Positions 10,887 through 21,990 of a stretch of 64,000 bases of DNA are shown piece after piece. This DNA comes from Phyto melanocephala. Taxonomy: Eukaryota > Arthropoda > Insecta > Diptera > Rhinophoridae. How positions within the stretch are numbered: the first letter of the stretch is position 1; every line of letters starts with the position of its first letter. Position numbers and translations under genes: made by a program. The notes beneath the pieces are model-generated. The model saw nothing but the letters and a program-made list of their open reading frames with translations. It did no database searches and had not been told where the DNA came from. The stretch lies in NCBI GenBank assembly GCA_941918925.1, contig OW799237.1, forward strand, positions 2,771,201-2,835,200. The letters run 5' to 3'.

Positions 10887-13024
10887 GAAGATATAAGTAT
10901 AATGCCGCAACTCTGATATTTAGCAACTTTATTAAAAAAAAAGTTCATTTAAAAATTCGATTAAAGACAAACAGAAAATTTGGCTATACTTTCTAATAAA
11001 TTTCATATTTCAATTTAAAAAGCTTAAATTTTTTTCTATTCTATTGAAATCAACTTTTTGTAGCCTACGCATTTTGTACCAACCTGTATGGATTATCAGT
11101 TTTCTGAAAATATTTGGGAATGAATTGGTATTGAGCTTCAGCACTATCGCCTTATTACTTTTTAAGATATGAGCAAATGAGCACTACTGTCTCTGTTTTT
11201 TTCGACACATTCCAACAGAGATTATTATTTTTCAGCTCAGGGAACAGTTATAGATAATAATAAATAGGTTTTTTACTATTTATAGATATAATATGTGTTT
11301 TGGGCTATTCTGATTAAAGTTGGTTATAAAATCTGTTCTTATTGATATAAGTATTCATTGGAAATCATAAACAGTTTTTAAGCTCAATTATTTTTTTCTA
11401 TTCTTTCAGCATTTGGAAAAATTACTTTTTTTATCTAAAACTCAAATTAATTACTAAAGACATTAGAGCCATTGATTAAGTTAATTCCTGGAAAACGTTT
11501 GCCAAAATCTTAAGATCTAACAATTTGATAAGGAAAACTCTGCAGCCTTGTTTTTAATAATTCTTGTTTGACAGCTAGCATTAAGACACATTTGAGAGGA
11601 CATTAAACTCTAACTTTAAAATGAGACAAGCAAAATAATAAAAGAAGGAACAAAATTGGCAACCTTACAAATTATTTTTATGGTCATTTATAAAAGGACA
11701 TTCAAATGTGTGGTTAAATATAAGCATATTTGGATGAATAAGTATACCAGGATATATTTTTATTTTTGCGTATGTATGTGTGAAAATGTTTTAAAATGCA
11801 TTATTATACTATTTAAATGTCTATATCTCTAGAGTATGTATGAGTGATTTTCTTTTTGTTTTATTCTTTGTTCGTTTCTATAACACAAGCATACTTTTAA
11901 GCCAACAACTCTTCAACCAATTTTATAAAAAAATGATGCGACCTCTTTAACATTTTATTCATCATCATTGACATTCTCACGAGCATCATGTATGTATGGG
12001 TTGTAAAAGCAAACTCTGTATGGTTTGTTGCTAGGTTAATAGTTAATACCTTTTTATTGGAGTTTTTTCTTCTTATTCTTCTGTCTTTTCTTTTTCATTT
12101 TGTTTTTAAGCAATCTATGATTGTAAGGAATGTGGGAGTGTTTGTGTGTGTTGTGGTATCTCTGTGTGATGTTTGTCGTTTGCATTTGATTTCAATCTTC
12201 ATTTTCCTTCCTCTTTAGCACTCTTTGATCTGCTGACACAGTCATAGACATGCTGTTAAGAGAAACAGACTGAGAGAGTGAGAAAATAGTATATCAAAAA
12301 CCCATTAAGGTAAAAGTGACTTTGGGCAAATTGAAAATGTCAATCGATATGGGCAAATTAATTTGGTCGCACTCTATTATGGTAAAAGGAATTTTTTATT
12401 TGTGACGTATTTACTTTTTTCTTTGCAAAATAGGAAAAGAACTGATAGTATTTTTAAATTTAAATGTGTGCGATAGTTTTTAAGATTTTACATTACTTTG
12501 TCCTGTTTATATTCAAATAAAAACTTAAAAATAAATCTTGTTCTTTATATAAAAGTAGTCCAAAGATTCGCTTGAAGTTTAAATTTGGGATCTTTAATAT
12601 GTGTAGATTTTGTAAAGAAATTTGCAATGAGTTTTTTCTGCTAAATAGTATAAAAAAGTAGAAAAAGGTTGGGTGCTTAGTTAGGTTCTTAGTTTTTTTA
12701 TAGACTAAACTTTAGGCCTGATCCAAGAAACTTCTATTTGAACAGATATTTCTCTGTTCTCTACTTTATTTTGAATTCATTACTACGACTATCCCTACTC
12801 TGTATATGGTCTTAAGCAGAGTATTTTTTCTCCAATCAATCTTTCTAATCGCCATTTTTTGGTAACTTTACAAAGATGCCTTCTTGCCTTAGAGTCAGAA
12901 TCTGTACGTTGTTTTTAATGAAAGTTTTTGAACATTGATTAGGAATGATGAGGATAAAATTCTCCCCATATCTCATGTAAAGCTCACTTAAGATTTCCAT
13001 CTTTAGGTCTAAATAATTTTAATG
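10887..13024. other. AT-rich non-coding stretch
   Basis: No gene can be supported. The 76-residue frame at 11988-12218 is hydrophobic and T-rich and has no family resemblance. The part at 12700-13020 is less AT-biased and could be old transposon sequence upstream of the fragment at 13025, but no motif is readable. Confidence 0.55.
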
Positions 13025-13600
13025 TCACAATCACTGGGGCCTTAGAACTTGCGAAGGTGGATGGAGGAAACCACGTGTAGACAGGCTCGTATGGTACTAA
13101 GGGAGCCACTTGGCAGGGGTGCAGTGAAGATACTCGGTTTTAATCGGAGTATGATGAGCTGGATCACTGCGTTGATTACAGGACATGGTCACTTCAAATA
13201 TCATCTGAGGAGGATGCGGATCGTGGATGATGATATTTGTAGAATGTGCCTGAAGGGTGCCGAGACGGCAGCGCATGTAGTATGCGAGTTTCCGGCGTTG
13301 GCGAGCGTAAGATTAAGGATCACAGGCAAGCACACGTTGAGTGTGGGTGCGATGGGGGACCTTAGTCTGAGGAAGATGCTGGCGATTACAAAGGACTGTG
13401 CGATGAGGATTGTCGACAATAACAAGTCGGCAGTGTAAAAATGTTTTTCTAGTCCAGAGCAAATGCCGGCTGTGGCGCGGGACTCAGTGATTGAGGGTGT
13501 GCTGATCGGTGGACACGAAATCACTGGGGAACGAAGGGGGTCGAAAAGGCACCCGTGGTAGTAGTGGTCTGCTTCGATATTCCCCCTACATGTGTATAGA
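13025..13600 (+). pseudogene. LOA/R1-group retrotransposon: C-terminus and 3' tail
   Basis: An open frame from about 13049 to 13438 encodes about 129 residues matching the region after RNase H in LOA/R1-group non-LTR retrotransposons. It contains ALITGHGHFKYHLRRM and then a CCHC-type knuckle: C at CRMCLKG, the second C three residues on, H in AAHVV and C in CEFPAL. It ends at TAA without a frameshift, but there is no RT, endonuclease or gag upstream, so the copy is 5'-truncated. The apparent start is only where the frame opens, not a real initiation codon. GC-richer DNA than its surroundings continues past the stop to about 13590 as the 3' untranslated tail. AATCACTGGGG occurs at 13029-13039 and again inside the tail at 13519-13529. 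A more decayed copy lies at 1290-1590. Confidence 0.75.
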
Positions 13601-14689
13601 GTTATCTTTATATCAAAAAATTATCTTAGTTGTGGAGTGCAGAAATTCTAAAACATTTTTTTATTTCACAATATTGTGTTATAGAGTTGAGTACTGATTT
13701 TCTAACCATAGTGACCATAAATTAAAATGGAGTTTGAAGTTAAAAAAATGTGGAACAAAATTAAAATTTTTTTAACAACCCTTGATTCACCACATGTCTG
13801 CATCCGCTGAATGACATAAAGCAAAATTTCATATTTAGTTTTCCATGTGCACACACATATATACATGTCTGTCTAGCATTTAGTCTGTTTGTTTTACTAT
13901 AATTTATTTTTTGTTCGCTTTAACTCCATGACGACATATAACAGAGATTTTGTTATTTCCTCTTGCCGTCTTTAAGGAAAACAAATTTTTTTCTTAATAC
14001 TGTTGTTGTTATTGTTGAACATAAATCTTGACAGAAGGCAGTTGGTTTTTTTTCTGTCCATTATACTTAAAATAGAAATGTGTGTGTGTGTGTATGTTCA
14101 TATAAAATGCACTTTGTCGACTAAAGCTGTTTAGTGTTTTCCTTTTCTGTATATAAGTTTACATGAGAGTGTGTGTCTGTGAGATCTCTAGTAAAAAACT
14201 GTAGAAATAAAAACAACTTTTTGGCGACATGGCGACAACAAACAATAGAATTAACAACAAAATATTCTTTTGTTTAAAAGACAAACAAGAGTGGGAATTT
14301 CTTGATGCATTTTTGTCGTATATAAAATATAAATAGTTCTCGTAGAGTGCACATAGTTTATGGAACATTCTTTAGTTCGCTGAAAATATTTTATAGAAAA
14401 TTTATGTTTGTACTTAAGTTAATTTAACTTGAATGACTTTTATTTGGGTAAATATTTGTAAGGAGAATGAAATTAAGTGCTGTAATTGACTTAAGCAGAG
14501 CTACAATTGAAATTCTTAAAAATTTTAATATTAGTTTTATAACTAATCAAATGATGAAAATGTTTAATAATTAAATATTCTATATGGAAAACACAATAGC
14601 CGCATGTATATAAGATTATAACTTAAACATGGCTAAACCGACTTCGGTTATTCTGTTGCTGTTGTTTTTATATTTATTAAGAAAAGGAG
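13601..14689. other. AT-rich non-coding stretch
   Basis: No gene is supported. A short TG run lies at about 14080-14094. The minus-strand 69-residue frame at 14159-14368 has no recognisable feature. Confidence 0.55.
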
Positions 14690-15530
14690 AAAAAATGTAA
14701 AAGTAGGCATGGCCGAAAATCTGTAAAAGCATCACTTTAAAACGACTCAACAGATTTTGCTGATCTTATTTATACTGTATTCATAATTGGCAGGACAAGG
14801 TTTATGTTTAAAAAAATTTAAAAAGAGGGCATGGTATCTCCAACAAAAAAGGAAATTTTGCTTTACTAATTCTTCATGTACGAAGGAGCATAACAAGAGA
14901 AAGACTTAATGGATTTTGCCGTTTCCTTTTGGTTGTATACATAATTACAAGATATGGTTTGTGTAAATAAAATCTGTTTGTTTCATGTTCCATTCAAATA
15001 AAATTTTTTTTCTTTCACACAGTTGCAGCAAGATTATTAAGATAAATAAGATTATTACTTGAGAACGACTGGAATTGTTTTACAAATTCTTTTTTGTGAA
15101 AAAAAAATATTAAAAAAGTGGGCGTGGTATATCAAATACAGTCGCAAACGTTGAGTGTACGTATATAAAGGGATTGATTGCAAATACCACTATCAATAAA
15201 GCTGATTCATTTTGTGTTGTATTTGTTATTAAGAAAAAAAGATTTGTCTGACATAAATGAAAAAGAAATCGTGTTACCCTGTGGTAACAAATATTTGAAA
15301 ATTTTTATATGAAACTGGATTATTTGAAATATGTATAGGATTCCATATACATGTAAGAGCATCACTTGAATGTATGACCGATTTTACTGATTTGATTTTT
15401 TTTGTTGAATTTTTAGTTACCAGAACTCAGTGAGGGAAGCCTCGAAATAACACAATAAAAATCTAATTTACTTGAATTGAATACAAAAAAAATATTGTTG
15501 GCACCGGAAATGCGGACCAGGTTCAACTAG
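14690..15530 (+). mobile_element. non-autonomous Helitron-like repeat (1 of 3)
   Basis: The right end is clear. GCGGACCAGGTTC forms a short hairpin-like terminus and is followed by aaCTAG at 15527-15530 with T as the next base, the 3' signature of Helitrons (short hairpin, CTRR end, insertion before T). GCG.ACC.GGTTC..CTAGT is shared with the element ending at 42395 and, more loosely, with the one ending at 18532. Inside, a GTRGGCRTGG module recurs near 14703, 14824 and 15119; the first two are about 120 bp apart, as in the other copies. There is no Rep/helicase coding sequence. The left end is not defined; 14690 is simply where recognisable modules begin. Confidence 0.5.
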
Positions 15531-17394
15531 TCTGATATAAATAAAGAATTAACAACAATTTTAAATAATTTTATTTCTCACCATTCATTTAAAATATCTC
15601 AATGTATGTTTTTACAAATTTAACATCTCAAATATTAATCTTAAGTTGTAGGCTTTTGACTCAAAGATGAGCCAAGGTCAGGATAGGTTTAGAATTTACA
15701 ATTTAAAAATTTGAATATGCTTATAAGTTTCTTGTCTACATTATTTTGTAATAGAATTTGTAGTCAAATCTTAGATTTGTTTTAAGATTTTATGGAAAAA
15801 ATATTGAACATTTTATATGTTATTTAACTCATCTTGAGAAGATTAAAAAATAAAAAATACCCACAAGTAAATCTACTTTAAAAAAATCATTATTTTGTTA
15901 TAAACTTAATTTTCTACAGTTTATCTGATGGTAACTTTAGATAAGAAACACATAATTTTTAATTTTCCAGCAACTTGGCCAGCTGATTACATTTAAAAAA
16001 AAGAATATTTTAAATTGATAAACAGTCCTTAAACAAGGCAAACACATGCTTTGTTGTTTGTGTGTGTGTCCTTTAAAGTATTTGCTAGTTCATCTTGTTT
16101 CCAAACAACTCTTCCTACAGGCTTTAACTCTTTCAATTTCAAGTATTCAAAGGCTTATGGTCGAGCTATTTGCTACGAAGAATTTCGTGTCTGTCCCAAC
16201 AAAAGTAGTAAATAGTTGAAGTAACTGGAACAAGGTTTACTTGCACAGAGAATCGAAAATAAAAATTTTAATTTTCTAGTAGTTTATAGGCGGGTGGATG
16301 GATGTTTTCAAATATTCTTTCTTATGTTCCTTCAGTTTAAACAATTTTTCTTGCACAATAAACTTCTTTGTGTAGTTTAAGTCTTTGTTGTTGATGATGT
16401 TGTTTAAGTTGTTTTTGTCTTGTCCTTTTAGAATCTTGTATGTGTAAATGTGTTTATGATTGCTTGTGTTTAAATGTATGAATGTATTAGTATTATGACT
16501 TAGAAATTCTTTTGAAAGTTGATTGAAGCCAAAACACACACATACAGGACACAATAGAAAATTTTGAAATAGATAGAGTCATAAGCATACGTGCATACAA
16601 ACACACACATATAAGATCAAGTAATATATACAACATAACATTCATGCTCACATACATGCATACAAAGGAGATTTTCTGAATAATTCAAATAAATTCACTT
16701 GAGAAGATGAGATGACTATGATGATGATGAAAACAAGAAGTCAATTCTTTTTAACAGTTTATTGCACTCATTGTTGGCAGCTACAAATGCATACAACACA
16801 CATACGCATACACATATCTTACGCATCATTCTATAAACTTTTGCAATCACTCAGTCTATTGCTTTTAACAAAGAATTCATACAATAGAAATTGATTTAAA
16901 TTTAACAAGTATTCCTTCGTTATGCATATGCCCTCGCTGGCACACAAACCTTTACAAGCATGCTGTAATAATAATACAGTCTTTACTAAATATTATCCTT
17001 GCAAACGAGTATCAAGAAGATATTATTTTATATTGTTTATTATAAATAGCAATAAAGAGAAAATTAAATTTCCGATAAGGAAAATTCTATGATTAGAAAA
17101 TTGTAATATAGTTTACAGTTAAATGCTTAAAGGATGTTTGTTGATAGCTGACTTCTTCTATGTTTTTATAAAAAAATATCTTTGTATGTATGTTGGAACC
17201 TTATGAGTAATCACACTGTTGGATCGATTGCTAATAACCTTAAGGGAAAACTAGGTTTTACATTTTAAAAAAATTTTTTATCACAACCAACGTGAATATA
17301 TATTTTTGCATATCTGAGGGACTATATAAGCGAGAATCATAAAAGTTTGCTTGTATAAAAGAGGTGTTAAGCCTTAATTCAATATGTAGGCGTG
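15531..17394. other. AT-rich non-coding stretch
   Basis: No gene is supported. The frames at 16276-16554 (minus) and 16712-16894 (plus) are low-complexity (Asn/Lys/His-rich and Met/His-rich) and carry no domain. Confidence 0.55.
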
Positions 17395-17560
17395 TATATC
17401 CGCAGAACGAAGAATTTTAAAATTAATTTAAAATTTTTTTCTTCTAAGTGTTCAATTGTTGCTGGTTTATCAGTATGGACCAGACACATATCCCCACAAA
17501 AAGTAATCCAAAGGCGTCAAATCATACTTACCAGATGCCAAAATTACGGTCTGTTTTATG
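17395..17560 (-). pseudogene. mariner-like transposase scrap with third catalytic Asp
   Basis: On the minus strand, DNA around 17470-17540 translates as KYDLTPLDYFLWGYVSGPY and then two stops before TSNN. This matches the block around the third catalytic Asp of the mariner-like transposases at 33.5 kb (CDLTPLDFFLLGFL) and 59.1 kb (CDLTPLDYFLWGCV). Nothing upstream on that strand is recognisable, so only the end of the catalytic core survives. No TIRs were found. It is too short and damaged to function. Confidence 0.6.
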
Positions 17561-18050
17561 AGATAATTTAGTTACCAAACTTTTGGCTCAACAGGGTGAT
17601 AGTTTTATGCGCTGTATGTAATGTTTGCAATGACATGAGTGAAAAAAGAATCAAAAATTTCGAGGCCGAATTGCTGATACAGGCGTCGGATCGAAAAATT
17701 TATATCCTCTGTCATACTCTCTTCTCATGGGTATGGTATGGGTGTGATTTGGATAAGTATTATCGAGAAAAGTTAAGGCGGTTATGAATCCAACCATAAT
17801 ATTGCTGCTGAGATGGATGCTCAAATTCGCACTGTTAACTTGACAAAGTGCTCTATGGCGAACAGAAGGCAAATTTAAAAAAAATCTTACGAATTGTAAA
17901 CATTGTGGTAGTTTAAATCTTTATATGGTGATTTATTAAAGCTTTTCATTGATTATTCTTCATTATTGTGACACTTAGTTTTAAAGTTATCCCCATCGGA
18001 AGTTATATACCTCGAAAAATACTCTATATCTACTTTATGTTAAGAAGATA
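17561..18050. other. unassigned stretch next to the mariner scrap
   Basis: Its base composition is slightly richer in GC than the flanks (around 17590-17860), suggesting old repeat DNA. Neither the plus frame 17596-17787 nor the minus frame 17651-17872 shows a motif I recognise. Confidence 0.4.
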
Positions 18051-18532
18051 TCTATATATATAAAAGTGAAACTCTGTCTGTCTGTGTGTGTGTGTGTTTG
18101 CTATAGACGCCGAAACCGTAAATCCGATCGGACTCAAACTTTGGCAAATTGTTTTACTCATTCCAGTGAGTGTTTATGGGTGTTAAAAAGTGGGCGGGGC
18201 TACGCCCATAGAAAAAAGTTATAATTTTGAGGTACTTTCACTGAAGCGATTTTTTTAAAACTTTGCGTACGTATTAAACTCTCATTACTATACAATTTTG
18301 TGATAAAAAAGTGGGAAGTGCCACTCCCATAAAAAAAGTTATCATTTTCAGCTATTTGAACTTCACCGATTTTTTTTAAACTTGCACACATATTGAGCTG
18401 TCATGACTATACAATTACCACGCCCATAAAAAAAGTTATAATTGTTAGCTTCTTGTACTTGATATTCAATTAAAATTCAGAATTCGTTTTTATTCATTAA
18501 GGGGCATAGTAACGCGCGCTGGGCTTGGCTAG
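18051..18532 (+). mobile_element. non-autonomous Helitron-like repeat (2 of 3)
   Basis: It begins TCTATATATA just after an A (18050), close to the Helitron 5' consensus TCTMTA. It ends GGCTTGGCTAG at 18529-18532 and is followed by T, so the A|T insertion context and CTAG end are both present. At 482 bp it has no coding capacity. A TCTG/TG simple repeat lies at about 18073-18097. A tandem module of about 100-120 bp follows: TGGGCGGGGCTACGCCCATA (18191), a diverged repeat from 18312 (TGGGAAGTGCCACTCCCATA) and a partial third from 18421 (CGCCCATAAAAAAAGTTATA). The ends fit a Helitron; family membership is inferred from the termini only. The minus-strand 63-residue frame at 18200-18391 is simply the antisense of the modules. 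Confidence 0.6.
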
Positions 18533-19221
18533 TATGGCAACTCTTTAAATTCTTAATTTTTTTTACTAAAAACATGAATATTGTATGAATAGAAATATCT
18601 AATATTCGTACCATTATTACATAAGATCTAGCTATAGATGCACAAAAGAAATAACATTTGTGTAATTTTTCACTCTTGTTCTGTTTCTCTCTCTCTAGCT
18701 GATGATTTAAAAGTACTTATAATTTCATTACTACTTTGTTTTACATAAATCATTGGGTTTTCAGCATATATCTCCAAATGTCCTTACCTACACTTAAACA
18801 CATAAAATTCTATCGTTTATATAAACAAAAAAACACACATAAATTTCACAGTCATAAGTGGAATTACAGTTTGGTTTTCTTTCTCCAGCTTGTTGGTAGA
18901 AAATTAAAATTGATGTCACAATTCCCAAATGTATTTTTAATGTTTAATCTACTGCTTGGAAAAGGCTTGTATCTTTTAAAGTACTTCTTTTTTAAACAAT
19001 ATAAAATTAAGTACTTCGTTTGTGGGAAATATATTACGGTTTGTGGTCGTTTGTAGCTGAAGGATATTTGTGCAAGGAAATTATATATGTTTTGTTTAAG
19101 AAAAATATTGCTTTACTTAAATGATGTAGCGAATGAAATATCAAAATTGTATATATGAAATAAAAAAGCTAAATTCAGAAAGAATTTTGTGACAAAGTAT
19201 TATCTTAATTAAATTATTAAT
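18533..19221. other. AT-rich non-coding stretch
   Basis: No gene is supported. The 106-residue frame at 18736-19056 is rich in Phe, Lys, Tyr and Leu from AT-rich DNA, with no domain. A good polypyrimidine-plus-CAG acceptor-like site near 18870-18889 lacks a partner donor. Confidence 0.5.
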
Positions 19222-19285
19222 GAATGATTTATTTCTTTTAATTTCAGGTAACATTTCTTTTATATAACCGATATCGTAAGTAAAA
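19222..19285 (+). promoter_or_regulatory. candidate recursive-splice site / 28-nt cryptic exon
   Basis: TTTATTTCTTTTAATTTCAG ends at 19247 and is followed directly by GTAACA, so an acceptor and a donor are fused at zero distance, as in fly ratchet points. A strong donor, GTAAGTAAAA, starts at 19276, defining a possible 28-nt exon (19248-19275) that is open in its first frame. TTAAT-type branchpoint candidates lie 10-40 nt upstream of the acceptor. The same three-part layout recurs at 51.3 kb. The motifs are seen directly; use in splicing is inference. The AG|GTAACA donor half is weaker than the ideal GTAAGT. Confidence 0.4.
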
Positions 19286-20084
19286 TTGTTTTAATTTATT
19301 TGTTAAAAAATAACAATCTAATTCTTATTGCCACTATTTAATAAAAAATGTTAAAATTTTAAAAATCATATTAATTTTGCAACCTCTTTACCAATAAATA
19401 CGACTTGTTAAAGTATTGAAATTAAAAGTTTAAGCCTCAAAAAAAACTACAAAATAAAACTGCTGAGTTAAATAAAACTACCAATTTCAGTGTTACATAA
19501 GTGCCAAGAAAAACTTCTTAACACAATTCTCACAATTTTTTAGTCATACCTTTTTAAAATATTTTCAATTTTCCCAGAGAAGTTTCTTATTAAAATTACG
19601 ATTACGTAAGCTTAATGTGTAGAGTATGTTGTAACATCCAATAACTTTTTTATGCAACCTGCAACATTTGCCAAAATGTTACATGCATACATAAATAGTC
19701 AAAAAATTAAACAAAATGAGAAAAAAAGAAAATAACTCACACATACAAGTACACAAGGGTATTTGCCATGCTGGATGTATTCATAACAGAACATGTTTTC
19801 TTAGAAACAAAATATTATTGTACTAACACATGATTCTCGTGTAGGTGTAGTGAATGTGAGTGTGTGTTCTGGAATTGTTTTGCACGTGTAGGAGTAACTG
19901 CATATATGTAGATGTATATGTACGTACATACATATATGTCAGTATATAGCTTCTTTAATATAGATTTATTTAAAAAAAAACGACTCCCACGATTTGTATT
20001 TATAATATTAGGATAATAATAGGATGGCCCTATTTGCTAGAAGGACAGAGAAATTCTTAAATCTTCTGCTTATTATTTTTTTTT
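19286..20084. other. AT-rich non-coding stretch
   Basis: Nothing supportable apart from short ATGTA/CATACATA simple-repeat tracts (about 19900-19940). Confidence 0.55.
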
Positions 20085-21990
20085 TAATTTCCGTTTAATA
20101 ATTTATTATTTTATAAAAATTTATGAAAAAATTTAATTTGTCAAGAAAATTTTGTGACAAATTTTTTTCATAGACAATTTTTGGAAAATTTATAATAAAT
20201 TTTCATTTGGTAGAAAATTCTTGACAAAATTTTGAAGAAAAATTGTGATAAATCTGCTGTTGTAGAAACATTTGATAAATTTTGTTTTTTTTTAGAAAAT
20301 TTGTGATATATTTACTCTCATGGAAAATTTTGCCCTTTTTTGCTTTTTACAGAAAATTTGTGACAATTTACTTCTTGTGAAATTTTTGTAGCAAATTGAA
20401 TTTGTATAGAAATTTTGTGACAAATGTACTTTATATAAAAAATTTTACATTAAATTTACGAATTTATATTTCATAAAAAAGTTATCTTTAAACAGTTATC
20501 TTTATCTTTAATATTTTATATATATTCTTTTTCTAGAAAAATTTGGTATTTTGTTCTTAATTTTTTAAAAATTAAGTTTAAATCCAAAAAATATTTTGTA
20601 GAAAATTTACTTTTAAATAAATTTTCATAATATTTTTTAATTAAAAATTTTTAAAAAATTTCTGATTAATTTTTTTTTAGAAAATTTTGGATTAATTTAT
20701 TCTTACAGAAATATTCTTACAATTTCACTTTTTAAAGGAAATTTCTTACAATTTTTTATAGAAAATTTGAAACAATTTTCTTTTTATAAAAATATTGTGT
20801 CAAATTTACATTTTATTATAAACTTGTGACAAATTTACTTTTTGTAGAAAATTAGTAAAAAATTCTATTTTGTGGAAAATTTGTGACAATTTTACTTTTG
20901 ATTAAAATTTTACATCGAGTTTACAAATTTAATAAAAAAAAGTTTTCCTGTAAAAGGGATTTTTGTGCTCAATTTTTGTAATAAATTTTTTTTTTCATAT
21001 AAATTTTTTTAAAATAAATTTTCATTAATTTCTTATAAAAATATTTAAAAGATTTATCTCTGTGCAGAAAATTTTTGATTTTTGATCAATTAAATTTGTT
21101 AATAAAAATTTTGTGGATAATTTTAATAAATTTTCCTTGTATTAAAATTTTTAAAAAATTTCTCTGTAGGAAAATTTTAGATTAATTTTCTTATAAATAG
21201 AATCTTTTTTTTTGTTTTTAGAAAATTTTTGGTATATTTTCTTTTAAGAAATTTCTTAAATAATTTATTTTAATAGAAAAATTTCAATAAATTTTCTTTT
21301 TTTAGGAAATTTAAATTTTTCATAAAAATTATTGATAAAAAATTTTTGAAAAATTTTCTGTTTTTAAGAAAATTTTTAACAAATTTTTTAATATTAATTT
21401 TATTATTCGTTTTCTTTCAATAGAGAAAAATTTAAATAAATTTAAAAATTTCCTTTTGATACAAATTTTTTATAAAGTGTTTTTTTTAGAAAATTTTCAT
21501 ATATTTTCTATATAAGAAAATTTAAAAAAAAAATTGAAAAATTTTGATAAATTTTCTTTTTGTTGAAAATTTGAAATTTGTGATAATTTTTTAATCATTT
21601 TTTTAGGAAATTTTGTAATTAATTCTTTATATAAAATTTGTAATATAGTTTCTTTATATGAATTAATTTATAAAATATATAGGAAAATAAAAAAATAAAT
21701 TAAAAAAAATTGTATTGTCTTTTTAGGAAATTTTTCAACGGTTAGCTGTCCTGTTAATAGAACATTTTTGCAATATTTCTTATAAAATTTAATTTTTAAT
21801 AGACATTTTTTTAGAATTTTTTTAAGGTATATGTTTCCTATAGAATTTGTTTTTAATAAAATATCAGTTAATGAAGAGTTTTAAAAATTTTTTTCACCAC
21901 TTAGAATTTTTAAATTTTGGCTAAAGTTTTTAAATTAGTAAAAAGTTTACTGCAAATTTTTCAAAAATTATTATATTTATGTAAACAGTT
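20085..21990. repeat. degenerate AT-rich tandem repeat field
   Basis: About 1.9 kb of strongly diverged tandem-like units. The recurring core is (T)AGAAAATTTGTGACAAATTT, spaced by T-rich tracts such as ACTTTTTGT. In the left half (20140-20900) the TTTGTGACAAA core is easily seen; to the right it decays to GAAAATTTTTGATAAATTTTC. Unit spacing is irregular, roughly 35-60 bp. Related sequence fills 40430-41073 and 42396-42770. There is no coding potential. It may be an old satellite-like array or matrix-attachment type DNA, but neither can be shown here. Confidence 0.65.
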
